In this document: positions 16,701 through 24,011 of the stretch, one piece after another | How positions within the stretch are numbered: the stretch's first letter is position 1 | Layout of the letters: every line of letters starts with the position of its first letter | Source of the DNA: CAZHRK01 sp964534555 | GTDB lineage: Bacteria > Babelota > Babeliae > Babelales > RVW-14 | Length of the DNA: 64,000 nt | Assembly (NCBI GenBank): GCA_964534555.1 | Contig: CAZHRK010000003.1 | Span: 62,001-126,000, forward strand | Direction of reading: 5' to 3' | Translations under genes and position numbers: made by a program | The notes under the pieces: model-generated | Databases searched by the model: none | What the model was told of the DNA's origin: nothing | The model's input: only the letters and a program-made list of their open reading frames with translations

Positions 16701-18714
16701 CACGCATAATGTCATTTACAAAGCGTCCACCATCTTGAACAGCTCTTAGTTGGTTGCTTGAAAGCCAGCTTTGAATTAGATCAAGTAAGTTTTGTAGCGC
16801 GGCGGTGTTTGATGCGTCTCGACCATTGTACATTTTCTTAAGGCCATCCCAGACATTTTTTGCTTGTTCTGCAGTTAGTGTTTGTCCTGCAACAGGGCGC
16901 GGGAAGCCATTTGGATTTTTTGGGTCTGCGCTTGCAATTTTTGTTAAGAGATCAAGTTCGCGTGCAATTTGTGGTAACCATGTGCCAACAATTGTTGCAT
17001 GGTGTGTTTGAATAAGTTTGCGTGGTGTTGACCATAATTCCAGAAGTCCACGTAGGCTCGTTAGGCTATCAATTGATAACGAGTTACGTTTGTCATAACG
17101 ATCTTTGAGTTGGCTGAAAACCATATTAGAAAGCGCAACATCAGCAGGATTGTTTTGATCAAGCGCTGGATTAAATGCCGCACCAGGACCTGCATCAATA
17201 TCTACAGATCCGCTTTTAACAAGCTGAAGCTTTGCAATTTCTGCATTAACAGTTGGCACCCATGTGCTGTTTATCGTGCTGTTTTGTCCTGAGGTCAGTT
17301 TGCCACTACGTGACCAGCTGGTAAGGTACGCAACAAGATCTTGGAGGAATTTAATTTTTTCATCGTTACCGGTTAGGCCAGCTACTGCAGCTGTTCTACC
17401 ATTGTAACGTGCTTGTAGCAGCGCGAAAATTTGGCTTTGAAGTTGTGGCGTAAGAGGGCTTGGGGTATCCTCTGGTGCTATGTCTCCGCCTGCTCCTGTG
17501 CCGCTTCCACCTGTTGAAAGGTCATTAATCTTTTTTTCTAAAATTGTACCAGCAAGACTGTTGAGCCATGATGCAATTGTTGCGCGCTGTGTTTCTGTTA
17601 ATTTTCCACCAGAGCTATTGTCATACCAATTTTTTAGAATGTCTCGCATTGTCTCTAGCTCAGTGATCGCAAGTGTTGAGGCTGTGCTGTAGTAGTTTGA
17701 CAAGCTTTGCATGATTTGTCCTTGCAGGCGCGCTTGATGGCTGACTGCTGAGGATTTACCACTGTCGTCAAGGATAGGTGATGTTGTTACAGAGACAACA
17801 TCAGTGCATGAGCTAAGTTGTGCTGTGATTGAGGTTGGTACCGTCACAGAGGTTGTTGTAACTGTTGAAATAATTGGATCAATAAGCTGCTTAAGGCGCG
17901 CAAGGAAGATTCGCTGTGTTTCGTTTGGTACTGTAATGGTTGTTCTTAGCCCACCGAGTGCGCTGATTGTTGTTGCGCTTAAAATGCTTGATTCAAGATC
18001 AACAATAGCTATAAATGTTGCGAGTTGTGATTTGTATGAAGAATCAGTTACAAGTGGTGAGTTAGACGCTGTTGTAAAAATAGCTTTTACAGTAGCAAGT
18101 GATGTCAGTGTTGGAATTGTTACGGCGCCAGTCGATGTGCTACTTACTCGTTGTGCAAATACTTTAAGTAAGTTTGTGTAAAATATTTTTTTAATCGCAT
18201 CTGTAAACGTTACTGTTGTCGTTGTTGTAAGGTTTCCAGCTTGTTGCAGTAGCAGTCTAATATTGCTGAGCGTTTGAGTCGTGAACCCAGATGTCCCCAT
18301 GCTAAATATTTTTGTTTCAATAGAAAGCATGCTATTCATGCTTTTAATAACATTATCATAGCTACTATTGCTCGACATTGTGTCTTTTTGGATAAGAACA
18401 GCAATAATACTATTAAGGTTATCTGCAGCTGTGCTGCCTGAAGCATCACTTTCAGCGTACGCTGTTATACGGTCTGAAAAGAGCTTAGTGATGGCGCTGT
18501 AAACGCTTTCGATATCACTTCCTGCTATTGTATCGGCAAAAGTGATCGCTTCGTTTACTTGATTCAGCCTGTCTACGTATGAGCTTGCACCCATAGCAGC
18601 GGTGATTTGACTACTCAATGATGCTGCATGCGCAGAGGAGCACCAAAACAGTGCTGCTGTCATCGCGCAGCTTATTAAGGTTTTGATTCCTGTAATACGT
18701 TTAAATAGGCTCAT
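10789..18714 (-). CDS. Giant exported repeat protein (2641 residues), unknown
   Basis: An exported protein with no recognised domain. The ATG at 18714 has GAGGAG 7 bases upstream and gives a signal peptide (MSLFKRITGIKTLISC, then a hydrophobic stretch ending SSAHAA). Residues up to about 1380 are degenerate helical units of roughly 100-110 residues. These recur as L.RI..AI...DY..RL.E, a stretch ending LF.......R, a leucine-rich helix, LL..AQ, and TV..EI..L. Residues about 1380-1505 are a low-complexity Pro/Ser/Thr/Gln/Lys linker. Residues about 1507-2098 hold 2.5 almost identical 237-residue repeats. The C-terminal 540 residues contain related helical units. There is no transmembrane anchor or barrel at the C-terminus, so it is probably periplasmic, surface-exposed or secreted. 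It is transcribed alone. Function unknown. Confidence 0.88.
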   Translation of the reverse strand: MSLFKRITGIKTLISCAMTAALFWCSSAHAASLSSQITAAMGASSYVDRLNQVNEAITFADTIAGSDIESVYSAITKLFSDRITAYAESDASGSTAADNLNSIIAVLIQKDTMSSNSSYDNVIKSMNSMLSIETKIFSMGTSGFTTQTLSNIRLLLQQAGNLTTTTTVTFTDAIKKIFYTNLLKVFAQRVSSTSTGAVTIPTLTSLATVKAIFTTASNSPLVTDSSYKSQLATFIAIVDLESSILSATTISALGGLRTTITVPNETQRIFLARLKQLIDPIISTVTTTSVTVPTSITAQLSSCTDVVSVTTSPILDDSGKSSAVSHQARLQGQIMQSLSNYYSTASTLAITELETMRDILKNWYDNSSGGKLTETQRATIASWLNSLAGTILEKKINDLSTGGSGTGAGGDIAPEDTPSPLTPQLQSQIFALLQARYNGRTAAVAGLTGNDEKIKFLQDLVAYLTSWSRSGKLTSGQNSTINSTWVPTVNAEIAKLQLVKSGSVDIDAGPGAAFNPALDQNNPADVALSNMVFSQLKDRYDKRNSLSIDSLTSLRGLLELWSTPRKLIQTHHATIVGTWLPQIARELDLLTKIASADPKNPNGFPRPVAGQTLTAEQAKNVWDGLKKMYNGRDASNTAALQNLLDLIQSWLSSNQLRAVQDGGRFVNDIMRDDWIPTLQKEINKARIQDAITGKTGTDGAPASIDDLLDLDPSQVDEATRNSLFEALKKQYDSRTKTIDGLTKIKATITKAQSKALFTAEQKATMTTWTTQIDKELFTLAALAEIAAAERIGNIDARISSALNIVIKYAQSNLDLTVGDVSSALMRVLNSCFIGRQSTNEKQLTALLQLLRSASTSPLLNSASQDAVRTTYTPTVEGELANLSLVRRLNAVIAMKDYTSQLGEVNDILTTFRTARVAANIQGLFNTALNQVYTKRSKTDVDQLGILVTLLDSADAAEVGLLNESAKGVITSVSLPTVQGEINSLKFLARIRSAIAISDYNARLKEFSAILSDVAALAQVSATKTVMFSAEVQNLFARDGLVATFDAREGESLDTNRALLDVLDAASTSSLLSKAQQDYAKSMAITVRVEVMILAALALSDYNARIEAMLDIMAEFDDIVVVGNRLQTLFYNAVVQLVATRTEAYSLTSSSLDVVANLEFLLVSAEDTPLLSAAQRQIIPEYGDVIDIDKRISNALAAFGDQQLSLARNIVRIIPDSQRFDEITYGLFFKLVQAVYGDSDKSVKRSDSVITFLRSCINISILNAIQQQQVKQMLSDQGISIVESSIQREIFNALQVSDLKSQMTLLTSTAGKASTNKADQEAFIKALRDMAAKGKSASASDKAEIIRFISSAQTSSLGGSMSKQIESILLDLDPSRAAQGKGSSAPASTGGQQTSAPAAKKQEKQAKPAKGKTTTPASGTSKPQAPDSTTPTDTTTAKTGSKTGGEKKKSSNQNPNQQKSSPQVSSPSNDSGQQPSQAKDAKGSASSPGKKGGKGKQQQGVTTEDISALPTEPTADNIKAIKNAKGSVKDKVKKLQALVDKAATGALSPEEQNELADALADLAAQGQDMDPETIKTLSNIVKKAKKTGIIPPGKASTIDDIDSSLDEAIATGGKPKGAKSSGQAGTKGKTPTTPATPAENKKAQDDVKKADAAPTTEQIAILKNIIGKAKDKNLDAATKNAIAAQIDKMSKNIDKMSKDELIAFEQLLQDADDSGALSDAQKEYVNKTIKVKITKAKADADVIDTLPTEPTADNIKAIKNAKGSVKDKVKKLQALVDKAATGALSPEEQNELADALADLAAQGQDMDPETIKTLSNIVKKAKKTGIIPPGKASTIDDIDSSLDEAIATGGKPKGAKSSGQAGTKGKTPTTPATPAENKKAQDDVKKADAAPTTEQIAILKNIIGKAKDKNLDAATKNAIAAQIDKMSKNIDKMSKDELIAFEQLLQDADDSGALSDAQKEYVNKTIKVKITKAKADADVIDTLPTEPTADNIKAIKNAKGSVKDKVKKLQALVDKAATGALSPEEQNELADALADLAAQGQDMDPETIKTLSNIVKKAKKTGIIPPGKASTIDDIDSSLDEAIATGGKPKGAKSSGQAGTAAKVSQADIDDINNETDPVVKKQKIKDLIKRAGTGVIDADVQKSFSTLLETIVKDNLGADAGSLSELNEIIQKATNTGLLNKDQKVSLSSKVTPLINEALRQASEPTAENIKKTQDSATPQNKLTALETFINKLGGKVPDAATQAALDELLASVIADESDLTIEEKKRLGGLIKKARGQKIITTKGLAGLTDTDINDLSAGNQPRSGGLIKEEETEPTPGNISKMKKTTNKSRRIKLLKGMGQKLKAPLAGKEKQEVVDALNDTIRSVKTLSASDRDELLATIDILVATGTLSASEAAAMKAEITKAGPAQQAPQKPTDPVWEEIDALTKLLNAPNASSLSPEEKAQIETRINALSKQLKQGDLAKVNAVMQVIKTAQTKNVISKETATSTTAAIQPLARPSATQAISAVRSAPKVVDEQSQRPVSRRVVKIDTSAAKPSRAAGVSTSAVIMQGLTDNISKIKRAQTADDIIKATQGLATWAVAKGLDANAQAIASKALSETIERIKTVDTKRLAELKKIISDAAQKTKLISADQAKTLATQ
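12420..14195. repeat. 711-bp tandem repeat, 2.5 copies, inside the giant gene
   Basis: Copies at 12420-13130, 13131-13841 and a partial copy at 13842-14195. The period is exactly 711 bp (237 codons), so the reading frame is kept. Copies are nearly identical at the DNA level: by eye only a few differences, such as ttaccgcccgtt in the first copy against ttaccacctgtt in the others. Identity at synonymous positions points to recent duplication or ongoing gene conversion. Each unit begins (in protein order) near DTLPTEPTADNIKAIKNA and contains an internal Lys/Thr/Pro linker. Confidence 0.97.
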
Positions 18715-18811
18715 TCTCCGTCTCCTCGGGGCTGAAAACGTCATTATTTAAGATCCAATAAATAGTTACAGAGTGTACGCCTTATGATCAAGAGTTATAA
18801 AAGCTCATTTG

Positions 18812-18840
18812 TTGCACACGCGTACACGATGACCTACCCT
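18812..18840 (+). promoter_or_regulatory. Possible promoter of the nitroreductase operon
   Basis: The -35 is TTGCAC (18812-18817), the spacer 17 bp and the -10 TACCCT (18835-18840). The -10 is weak, so this is a candidate only. Confidence 0.35.
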
Positions 18841-18892
18841 AGACAAAAAGTTTGATGCGCATCAAGACATTAGAAAGTATGAAAGGTAAGTT

Positions 18893-19465
18893 ATGAGCTT
18901 TGTTCGTTTAAAAGAATATGACGTTGCGGATGTTTTTATTAATAGATGGTCGCCACGCGCGTTTATCCCAACTGAGCTGAGTAAAGACCAGCTTAAAAAA
19001 CTTTTTGAGGCGGCTCGTTGGGCTCCATCTGCATATAATAATCAGCCATGGCGATTTGTTTATGCAACTCGAGGTGCAGCTTCTTGGCAGAGCTTTGTTG
19101 ATCTACTAGTTCCTTTTAATCAGCTTTGGGCGTCAAATACATCAGTTTTGGTTATTATGTGTGCCCGCCAAACTTTTGAATATAATAATGAGCCGAGCAA
19201 GACTCATGCTTTTGACACTGGAGCTGCATGGATGAGCCTTGCTCTCCAGGCCCAGATGATGGGTCTTGCTGCGCATGGTATGCAGGGTTTTGACTATGAA
19301 AAAGCAGCAAAGCTTATTAACTTACCTGCTGATCATGTTGTCCTTGCAATGTGTGCTATAGGTGTCCCTGGTGATGCTGCAACCTTGCCGCCAGAGATGA
19401 AGGAAAAAGAGTTTCCGAGTGAGCGTAAGCTTCAGAATGAGCGATTTTTTGAGGGGAGTTTCTAA
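18893..19465 (+). CDS. Nitroreductase-family flavoprotein
   Basis: FMN-dependent NAD(P)H oxidoreductase of the nitroreductase fold, cytoplasmic. The 190 residues show the FMN-phosphate-binding start NRWSPRAF, the segment AARWAPSAYNNQPWRFVYA (typical of the family), an acidic dimer helix (DTGAAWMSLALQAQMMGL), and the end FPSERK. The physiological substrate is not predictable. Upstream AAGGTAAG serves the ATG. It lies 3 bases before the photolyase-related gene, so the two are co-transcribed. A functional link, such as flavin reduction, is possible but unproven. Confidence 0.9.
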   Translation: MSFVRLKEYDVADVFINRWSPRAFIPTELSKDQLKKLFEAARWAPSAYNNQPWRFVYATRGAASWQSFVDLLVPFNQLWASNTSVLVIMCARQTFEYNNEPSKTHAFDTGAAWMSLALQAQMMGLAAHGMQGFDYEKAAKLINLPADHVVLAMCAIGVPGDAATLPPEMKEKEFPSERKLQNERFFEGSF

Positions 19466-19468
19466 ATC

Positions 19469-20932
19469 GTGAAAATAGCGCTTGTATTGCCGCACCAACT
19501 TTTTGAGAAAAGTGAGATTTTAAACGGTGCTGAAAAAGCAGTTATCGTTGAGCACCCGCATTTTTTTACAGCATTTAAGTATCATAAACAGAAGCTTGTT
19601 CTTCACAGGGCGAGCATGCAGTGGTACGCAGATTTACTTATCTCTAAGGGTATTTTTGTTGACTATGTTCCGTTTTCAACGCCTTTAGCTGATGCATTTA
19701 AACTTATCTCCGACGATGCTGGTCATATGGAAATTGTCATGTATGACCCAATAGAAAAAGCTGTTATTAAAGATATAAAAGCACTTGCTGCAAAGTATAA
19801 ATGCGAGCTTACGATAGTAGACACCCCTATGCTTATGACTGAGCGGGCTACGCTTGAAAAGACTTTTGCACAGAAAAAGTCCTACCGCATGGCTGCATTT
19901 TATCAGCAGCAGCGTAAACGATTTGGTATTTTACTTACTAATCATGGAGATCCCGTTGGTGGCAAATGGTCATTTGATGAAGATAATCGTAGTGCGCTAC
20001 CTAAGGGTATTACGATTCCGCCACTACAAATGCCTGATACTACAGCATATGTTAAAAGCGCATTAGCGTATGTTGATAAATATTTTTCAAGCAATCCTGG
20101 TGCTGCAGAAAGCTTTATGTATCCAATCTCTCATGATGAAGCTCGTGCTGTGCTTAAAGAATTTGTGCATAAACGACTAGCACATTTCGGCCCATATCAG
20201 GATGCAATGTCTGCAACGCAGCCGTTTATTTTCCATTCGCTTCTTTCATCAAGTTTGAATAATGGATTGATCACGCCTCACGAGGTTGTCCAGGATGTAT
20301 TAGATTATGCCGCACGCAACCATGTTTCACTGTCATCTGTAGAGGGTTTTGTCAGACAAGTCATTGGATGGCGTGAATTTGTCGCTGGGTTGTATATGAC
20401 TCATGATGATACAATGCGTTCAAAAAACTTTTGGGCGCACACAAAAAAACTGGCATCTGCCTGGTATACGGCTAAAACAGGATTGCTTCCAGTTGATATT
20501 GTGATTAAACGCGTTATGAAGTACGCTTACGCCCACCATATCGAGCGATTAATGGTACTTGGTAATGCTATGCTGCTGTGTCAAACAGATCCAAACGATG
20601 TTTATCGCTGGTTTATGGAGCTTTTTATAGATGCATATGATTGGGTTATGGTTCCAAATGTTTATGGAATGAGTCAGTTTGCTGACGGCGGAATGCTTGC
20701 AAGCAAGCCTTATATTTCGGGTTCAAACTATATTAATAAAATGTCTGATTTTGCAGCTGGAGAGTGGGAAGATACGTGGAATGCGCTTTATTGGCATTTT
20801 ATCGATAAACATAAAGACTACTTTGCAAAAAATCAGCGTGCATCATTCACCGTGACGACTTTAAATAGAATGAATCCTGAAAAAAGAAATTTATATGCAA
20901 AACGAGCTGAGGCTTTTCTTAAAAGTCTCTAG
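19469..20932 (+). CDS. Cryptochrome/photolyase-related protein lacking Fe-S cysteines
   Basis: Member of the FeS-BCP/PhrB-like branch of the photolyase superfamily (DPRP), known members of which are (6-4) photolyases with FAD and a 4Fe-4S cluster. Of 487 residues, the N-terminal antenna-like domain begins MKIALVLPHQLF. The C-terminal FAD domain has HHIERLMVLGN, WVMVPNVYGMSQFADGG, LASKPYISGSNYINKMSDF and NALYWHF. In canonical members MSDY/MSNY is followed by CKGC and later a Cys before NALYWHF. Here that part reads AAGEWEDTW, with no Cys, and the fourth ligand region (PVDIVIKR) also lacks one. Only two Cys occur in the protein. The start is GTG, with GAGGGGAG upstream. Repair activity is uncertain. 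Confidence 0.88.
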   Translation: MKIALVLPHQLFEKSEILNGAEKAVIVEHPHFFTAFKYHKQKLVLHRASMQWYADLLISKGIFVDYVPFSTPLADAFKLISDDAGHMEIVMYDPIEKAVIKDIKALAAKYKCELTIVDTPMLMTERATLEKTFAQKKSYRMAAFYQQQRKRFGILLTNHGDPVGGKWSFDEDNRSALPKGITIPPLQMPDTTAYVKSALAYVDKYFSSNPGAAESFMYPISHDEARAVLKEFVHKRLAHFGPYQDAMSATQPFIFHSLLSSSLNNGLITPHEVVQDVLDYAARNHVSLSSVEGFVRQVIGWREFVAGLYMTHDDTMRSKNFWAHTKKLASAWYTAKTGLLPVDIVIKRVMKYAYAHHIERLMVLGNAMLLCQTDPNDVYRWFMELFIDAYDWVMVPNVYGMSQFADGGMLASKPYISGSNYINKMSDFAAGEWEDTWNALYWHFIDKHKDYFAKNQRASFTVTTLNRMNPEKRNLYAKRAEAFLKSL

Positions 20933-20967
20933 CTGATGAGGCTATTAGGTGTTTAAAGGTTTTGAGT

Positions 20968-21852
20968 ATGCAGGATTTTGAAAAGTTGTATGACGCTTCG
21001 TTTGTCCAGAAGCTTATTGAGCATTCTTGCCCACAGTTTACACGCAAAGACGTTATTCCATTGCCCTCAGCTGGTACTGACAATATTTTATACAGGCTTG
21101 GCAGTAACTTGCTTATTCGCCTGCCTGCATATGATTTGATAGCGATTCAGATTCAGAAGGAGGCGCACTGGTTGCCTCAGTTATCAAAAAAATTGCCTGT
21201 TCATGTTCCAACGTGTGTTCTCTTAGTAGAGCCATCGGAGCTTTTCCCTTGTTATTGGTCTGTTTGGGAATGGATTGAAGGCGACACCGCAGAGCTTAAG
21301 GACTGCTTAAATAATGTTTCGTTGTATGATGGTCTTTTAGTTTTACTTAAGACATTACGATCAGAAGAAGATAAAAGCATTCCACTCTATGGCCAGCATA
21401 ATGCCTTTAGGGGGCAGCCGCTTAAGGAGCGTGATCTTAAAGTTCGCGCTGCGCTTGATAAGATAGTCCACTCCATAGATGGTCATAGCGCGCTTAAAAT
21501 TTGGTCTGATGCGCTGGAGTCTGAGTGTGGTACAAGTGATCTTAGGTTAATTCATGGCGATCTACATCCGCATAATCTTTTAATTAAAGAGGGTGCGCTT
21601 GCGGCTGTTATTGACTGGGGACTTATGGGGCGGGGTGACCCCGCGTGTGATCTTATGGCTGCCTGGACATTATTTGATCGTCAGCAACGGATTAATTTAA
21701 AAAGAGATTTAGCGGTAAGCGATTCAGAATGGTTGCGAGCTCGAGGGTGGGCGCTCTCTTTTTCTGTGCTGATTTTAGATTTTTATGGCGGTAAGAATAA
21801 TTACTTATATGACCTTGGGCTGCATGTTATGCGCGAGTTATTAAGCGATTGA
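20968..21852 (+). CDS. Aminoglycoside phosphotransferase (APH)-family kinase
   Basis: Small-molecule kinase of the APH/choline kinase fold, cytoplasmic. The 294 residues contain the N-lobe stretch GTDNILYRLGSNLLIRLP, the hinge SVWEWIEGD, the catalytic loop LIHGDLHPHNLL (H-x-D-x4-N) and the metal-binding IDWGLMGRGDPACDL. The substrate is unknown; the fold covers antibiotic, sugar and amino-alcohol kinases, so resistance should not be assumed. I chose the ATG at 20968 because AAAGG lies 8 bases before it; the TTG at 20962 is too close. It is 35 bases after the photolyase-related gene, probably in the same operon. Confidence 0.88.
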   Translation: MQDFEKLYDASFVQKLIEHSCPQFTRKDVIPLPSAGTDNILYRLGSNLLIRLPAYDLIAIQIQKEAHWLPQLSKKLPVHVPTCVLLVEPSELFPCYWSVWEWIEGDTAELKDCLNNVSLYDGLLVLLKTLRSEEDKSIPLYGQHNAFRGQPLKERDLKVRAALDKIVHSIDGHSALKIWSDALESECGTSDLRLIHGDLHPHNLLIKEGALAAVIDWGLMGRGDPACDLMAAWTLFDRQQRINLKRDLAVSDSEWLRARGWALSFSVLILDFYGGKNNYLYDLGLHVMRELLSD

Positions 21853-21876
21853 ACATCAAGAAGGTTCTGCACATTT

Positions 21877-21899
21877 AAAAAGGGGACGCTTGCGTCCCC
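21877..21899 (-). terminator. Intrinsic terminator of the thyA-folA operon
   Basis: A perfect stem GGGGACGC/GCGTCCCC with a 2-base loop (21882-21899). Read on the minus strand it is followed by a T run, so it ends the thyA-folA-membrane protein transcript. No T run follows on the plus strand, although it may also slow readthrough from the kinase gene. Confidence 0.8.
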
Positions 21900-21903
21900 G
21901 CTA

Positions 21904-22530
21904 CTATTTTGCGTATCTAATGATGCTTAGTTTGCTTGTAGCAATTTTAGCTGCATAAACAGAGAGCGTAAGTACCAAGGTGCTTACAAGGCGTTCGTAA
22001 GCAACGACAGGAATCAGCCCTATCCAGAATTCAGGGGTTGTTTGCGTGCTGTATATCCATATAACGCTTCCCACCGCGTGAGCGACAAATGTGGCTTGAA
22101 GTGCTTTTGCTAGAATGCTTTCATAATTTAATAATGATAATCCTGCAGGAATCAGCCAGTATAATGTGTAAACCCATGCTTCAGCACCGTTGGGGTTGTT
22201 TATAAAAAGTGCCATGCACATGAGTGGGAGCAGTGTGTTGATAACAACTGATGCTGCTCGTGATGATTGATTTGCAGCAAGGCTTAACGCTGCTGCAGCT
22301 GTTGGAATGCCGAGCGTTATAGGCAGGCTGCCAAGTATAATTTTTGCAACCGCTAAAAAACCAAAACTAATAATAAGAGGGCTTATTGCTGTTATTGCTC
22401 CAAGCACAGGCAGTAGCAGCGCGCTGATGCTGATTTTGTATGCCCCAATACCCAAAAGCTTAATACCACCAACCCAATTCAGGCTCATAATCAGACTTGT
22501 AGTGCCAAGTGTTATTAGATACTTTTTCAT
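21904..22530 (-). CDS. Polytopic membrane protein, unknown, with thyA and folA
   Basis: A 208-residue integral membrane protein with about six hydrophobic helices and few charges. I do not recognise the family. Conserved-looking polar or Pro/Gly positions within helices (GAITAISPLIISFGF, LPITLGIPTAAAALSLA, FVAHAVGSVIWIYS, LIPVVAYERL) suggest a transporter, perhaps like an ECF S-component. It is the last gene of the thyA-folA operon, 15 bases after folA, with AAGGA upstream of the ATG. Context would fit uptake of a vitamin or precursor, but that is speculation. Confidence 0.8.
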   Translation of the reverse strand: MKKYLITLGTTSLIMSLNWVGGIKLLGIGAYKISISALLLPVLGAITAISPLIISFGFLAVAKIILGSLPITLGIPTAAAALSLAANQSSRAASVVINTLLPLMCMALFINNPNGAEAWVYTLYWLIPAGLSLLNYESILAKALQATFVAHAVGSVIWIYSTQTTPEFWIGLIPVVAYERLVSTLVLTLSVYAAKIATSKLSIIRYAK

Positions 22531-22545
22531 GAATAAAAGTCCTTT

Positions 22546-23031
22546 TTAAGCGTTATTAATTTGTGTCATGTTTTTTCGTGTATAAAGTACGCGTGTGAAT
22601 TCAGGGTGCTCAATAACTTCTATTGATTCCCAGCTAGATGCATCAAATGCGGGAAAAAATACATCACCATCATAATCATGTTTGATATAGCTTATATAAA
22701 GCCTGTCTGCTATCGGCAGAAACTGTTCATACGTATACGCGCCACCAATAATAAAAATGTCTGTTCCATGACTGTATGCTTTATTCAGTGCTTCTTGAGC
22801 TGAAGTACAGATCTCAACGCCGCTGATAGTAATATTTTCATGACTCAGAACAATATTATGACGGTTGGGAAGCGGGCGTCCAATCGATTGATAGGTTTTA
22901 AGACCCATTATGACAGTATGGCCTGTTGTGAGTGATTTGAAATTTTTTAATTCATCTGGAATGTTCCATGGTAGGTTATTCCCCTTCCCGATGACGCCTT
23001 TTGAGGTCATTGCTGTGATGATATAAATCAT
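22546..23031 (-). CDS. folA: Dihydrofolate reductase
   Basis: NADPH-dependent reduction of dihydrofolate to tetrahydrofolate, which regenerates the cofactor oxidised by ThyA. The 161 residues match the family length. Motifs are IGKGNNLPWNIPDEL with the active-site acidic residue in the first helix, TVIMGLKTYQSIGRPLPNR, FIIGGAYTYEQFLP and ADRLYISYI. The ATG overlaps the thyA TGA stop (ATGA), giving tight coupling with thyA. Confidence 0.96.
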   Translation of the reverse strand: MIYIITAMTSKGVIGKGNNLPWNIPDELKNFKSLTTGHTVIMGLKTYQSIGRPLPNRHNIVLSHENITISGVEICTSAQEALNKAYSHGTDIFIIGGAYTYEQFLPIADRLYISYIKHDYDGDVFFPAFDASSWESIEVIEHPEFTRVLYTRKNMTQINNA

Positions 23032-23894
23032 ACTGCTATCTCAAATTTAATAGTTGGTTGGCTGACGTAATCAATCACTGTTGAATCTTCTGCTTTCCAC
23101 TCAAAAATAGATGTAAATGGTTCAGTTACAATGCGAGGGAGCGGGGTGGGGATGCGTTGTATTTGTTCATTTGCCCCTTCTAGGTGATTGATATAAATAT
23201 GTGCATCAGCTAAAAATCCTATAACTTTACCCTCTTTGAGGCCAGCTTCTTTTGCAAGCAGATGAAGGAGGAGTGAATAACTTGCAATATTAAAAGGTAA
23301 TCCGAGCATGATATCAACAGATCGTTGATTCCATAAAAGATTTAATTTGCTTTCAATCACAGTTAGCTGAAATGCGTAGTGACATGGTGGTAACGCCATC
23401 TCATCAAGCGCTAACGGATTCCAAGCTGATACCAGCATACGCCGACTTGAAGGGTCTGCTTTTAATGTCTGCACAACTTTCTTGAGTTGATCGTACCCTT
23501 GATTAATATATTCTTGATCAAACGAGGTATAGCGCGCTCCAAAATGTCTCCACTGAAAACCATAAATTGGTCCAAGGTCGCGCTCTTCAAGCATTTTTTG
23601 CTTCGCCTCTGAGCTGTGGCCATAAGGAGCTTTTTGTGGGTATGCCCACTCATCCCAGATGTGATTATTTCTTTCTTGAAGCCATTTTTTATCTGTTATT
23701 CCTTTGATAAAAAATTCTAGCTCTGATGCAACAAGTTTAAAGGGCACTCTTTTTGTTGTGAGCAACGGGAAGCCATTTTCAAGGTCATGCTCAAACATTA
23801 ACCCAGCAACAGTAAGCGCATCAATACTTGTTCTATTGCTTTTGCGTATGCCATAAGCAAGTACATGTCGTACAATATCAAGATATGACTTCAT
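23028..23894 (-). CDS. thyA: Thymidylate synthase
   Basis: Converts dUMP to dTMP with methylene-tetrahydrofolate. The 288 residues show the usual start MKSYLDIVRHVLAYG, the dUMP-phosphate Arg region, GPIYGFQWRHFGA, the catalytic Cys in LPPCHYAFQL, NQRSVDIMLGLPFNIASY and DAHIYINHLE. An in-frame GTG at 23927 would add 11 residues not seen in the family, so I use the ATG at 23894, which aligns with the canonical N-terminus. It is first in the thyA-folA-membrane protein operon. A ThyA-type pathway, rather than ThyX, is consistent with the adjacent folA. Confidence 0.96.
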   Translation of the reverse strand: MKSYLDIVRHVLAYGIRKSNRTSIDALTVAGLMFEHDLENGFPLLTTKRVPFKLVASELEFFIKGITDKKWLQERNNHIWDEWAYPQKAPYGHSSEAKQKMLEERDLGPIYGFQWRHFGARYTSFDQEYINQGYDQLKKVVQTLKADPSSRRMLVSAWNPLALDEMALPPCHYAFQLTVIESKLNLLWNQRSVDIMLGLPFNIASYSLLLHLLAKEAGLKEGKVIGFLADAHIYINHLEGANEQIQRIPTPLPRIVTEPFTSIFEWKAEDSTVIDYVSQPTIKFEIAV

Positions 23895-24011
23895 TGAAAA
23901 CTCTGTCGCAATAAAGGATTGAAACACATTTTACTCTTACTTGTACATTACCATAAAACCACTTGAGCGTAAAAAATTAGCTGCCAGGTATTTCATGTGA
24001 CAATCTTTTTC

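Noticed and set aside
10964..18181. Many open frames on the strand opposite the giant gene, several repeated at 711-bp spacing
   Set aside because: They lack ribosome binding sites, their repetition follows the repeats of the minus-strand gene, and their hydrophobic low-complexity translations are typical of antisense shadows.
20968..21852. Antibiotic-resistance aminoglycoside phosphotransferase
   Set aside because: Only the general kinase fold is supported. The context has no mobile element and the fold covers many metabolic kinases.
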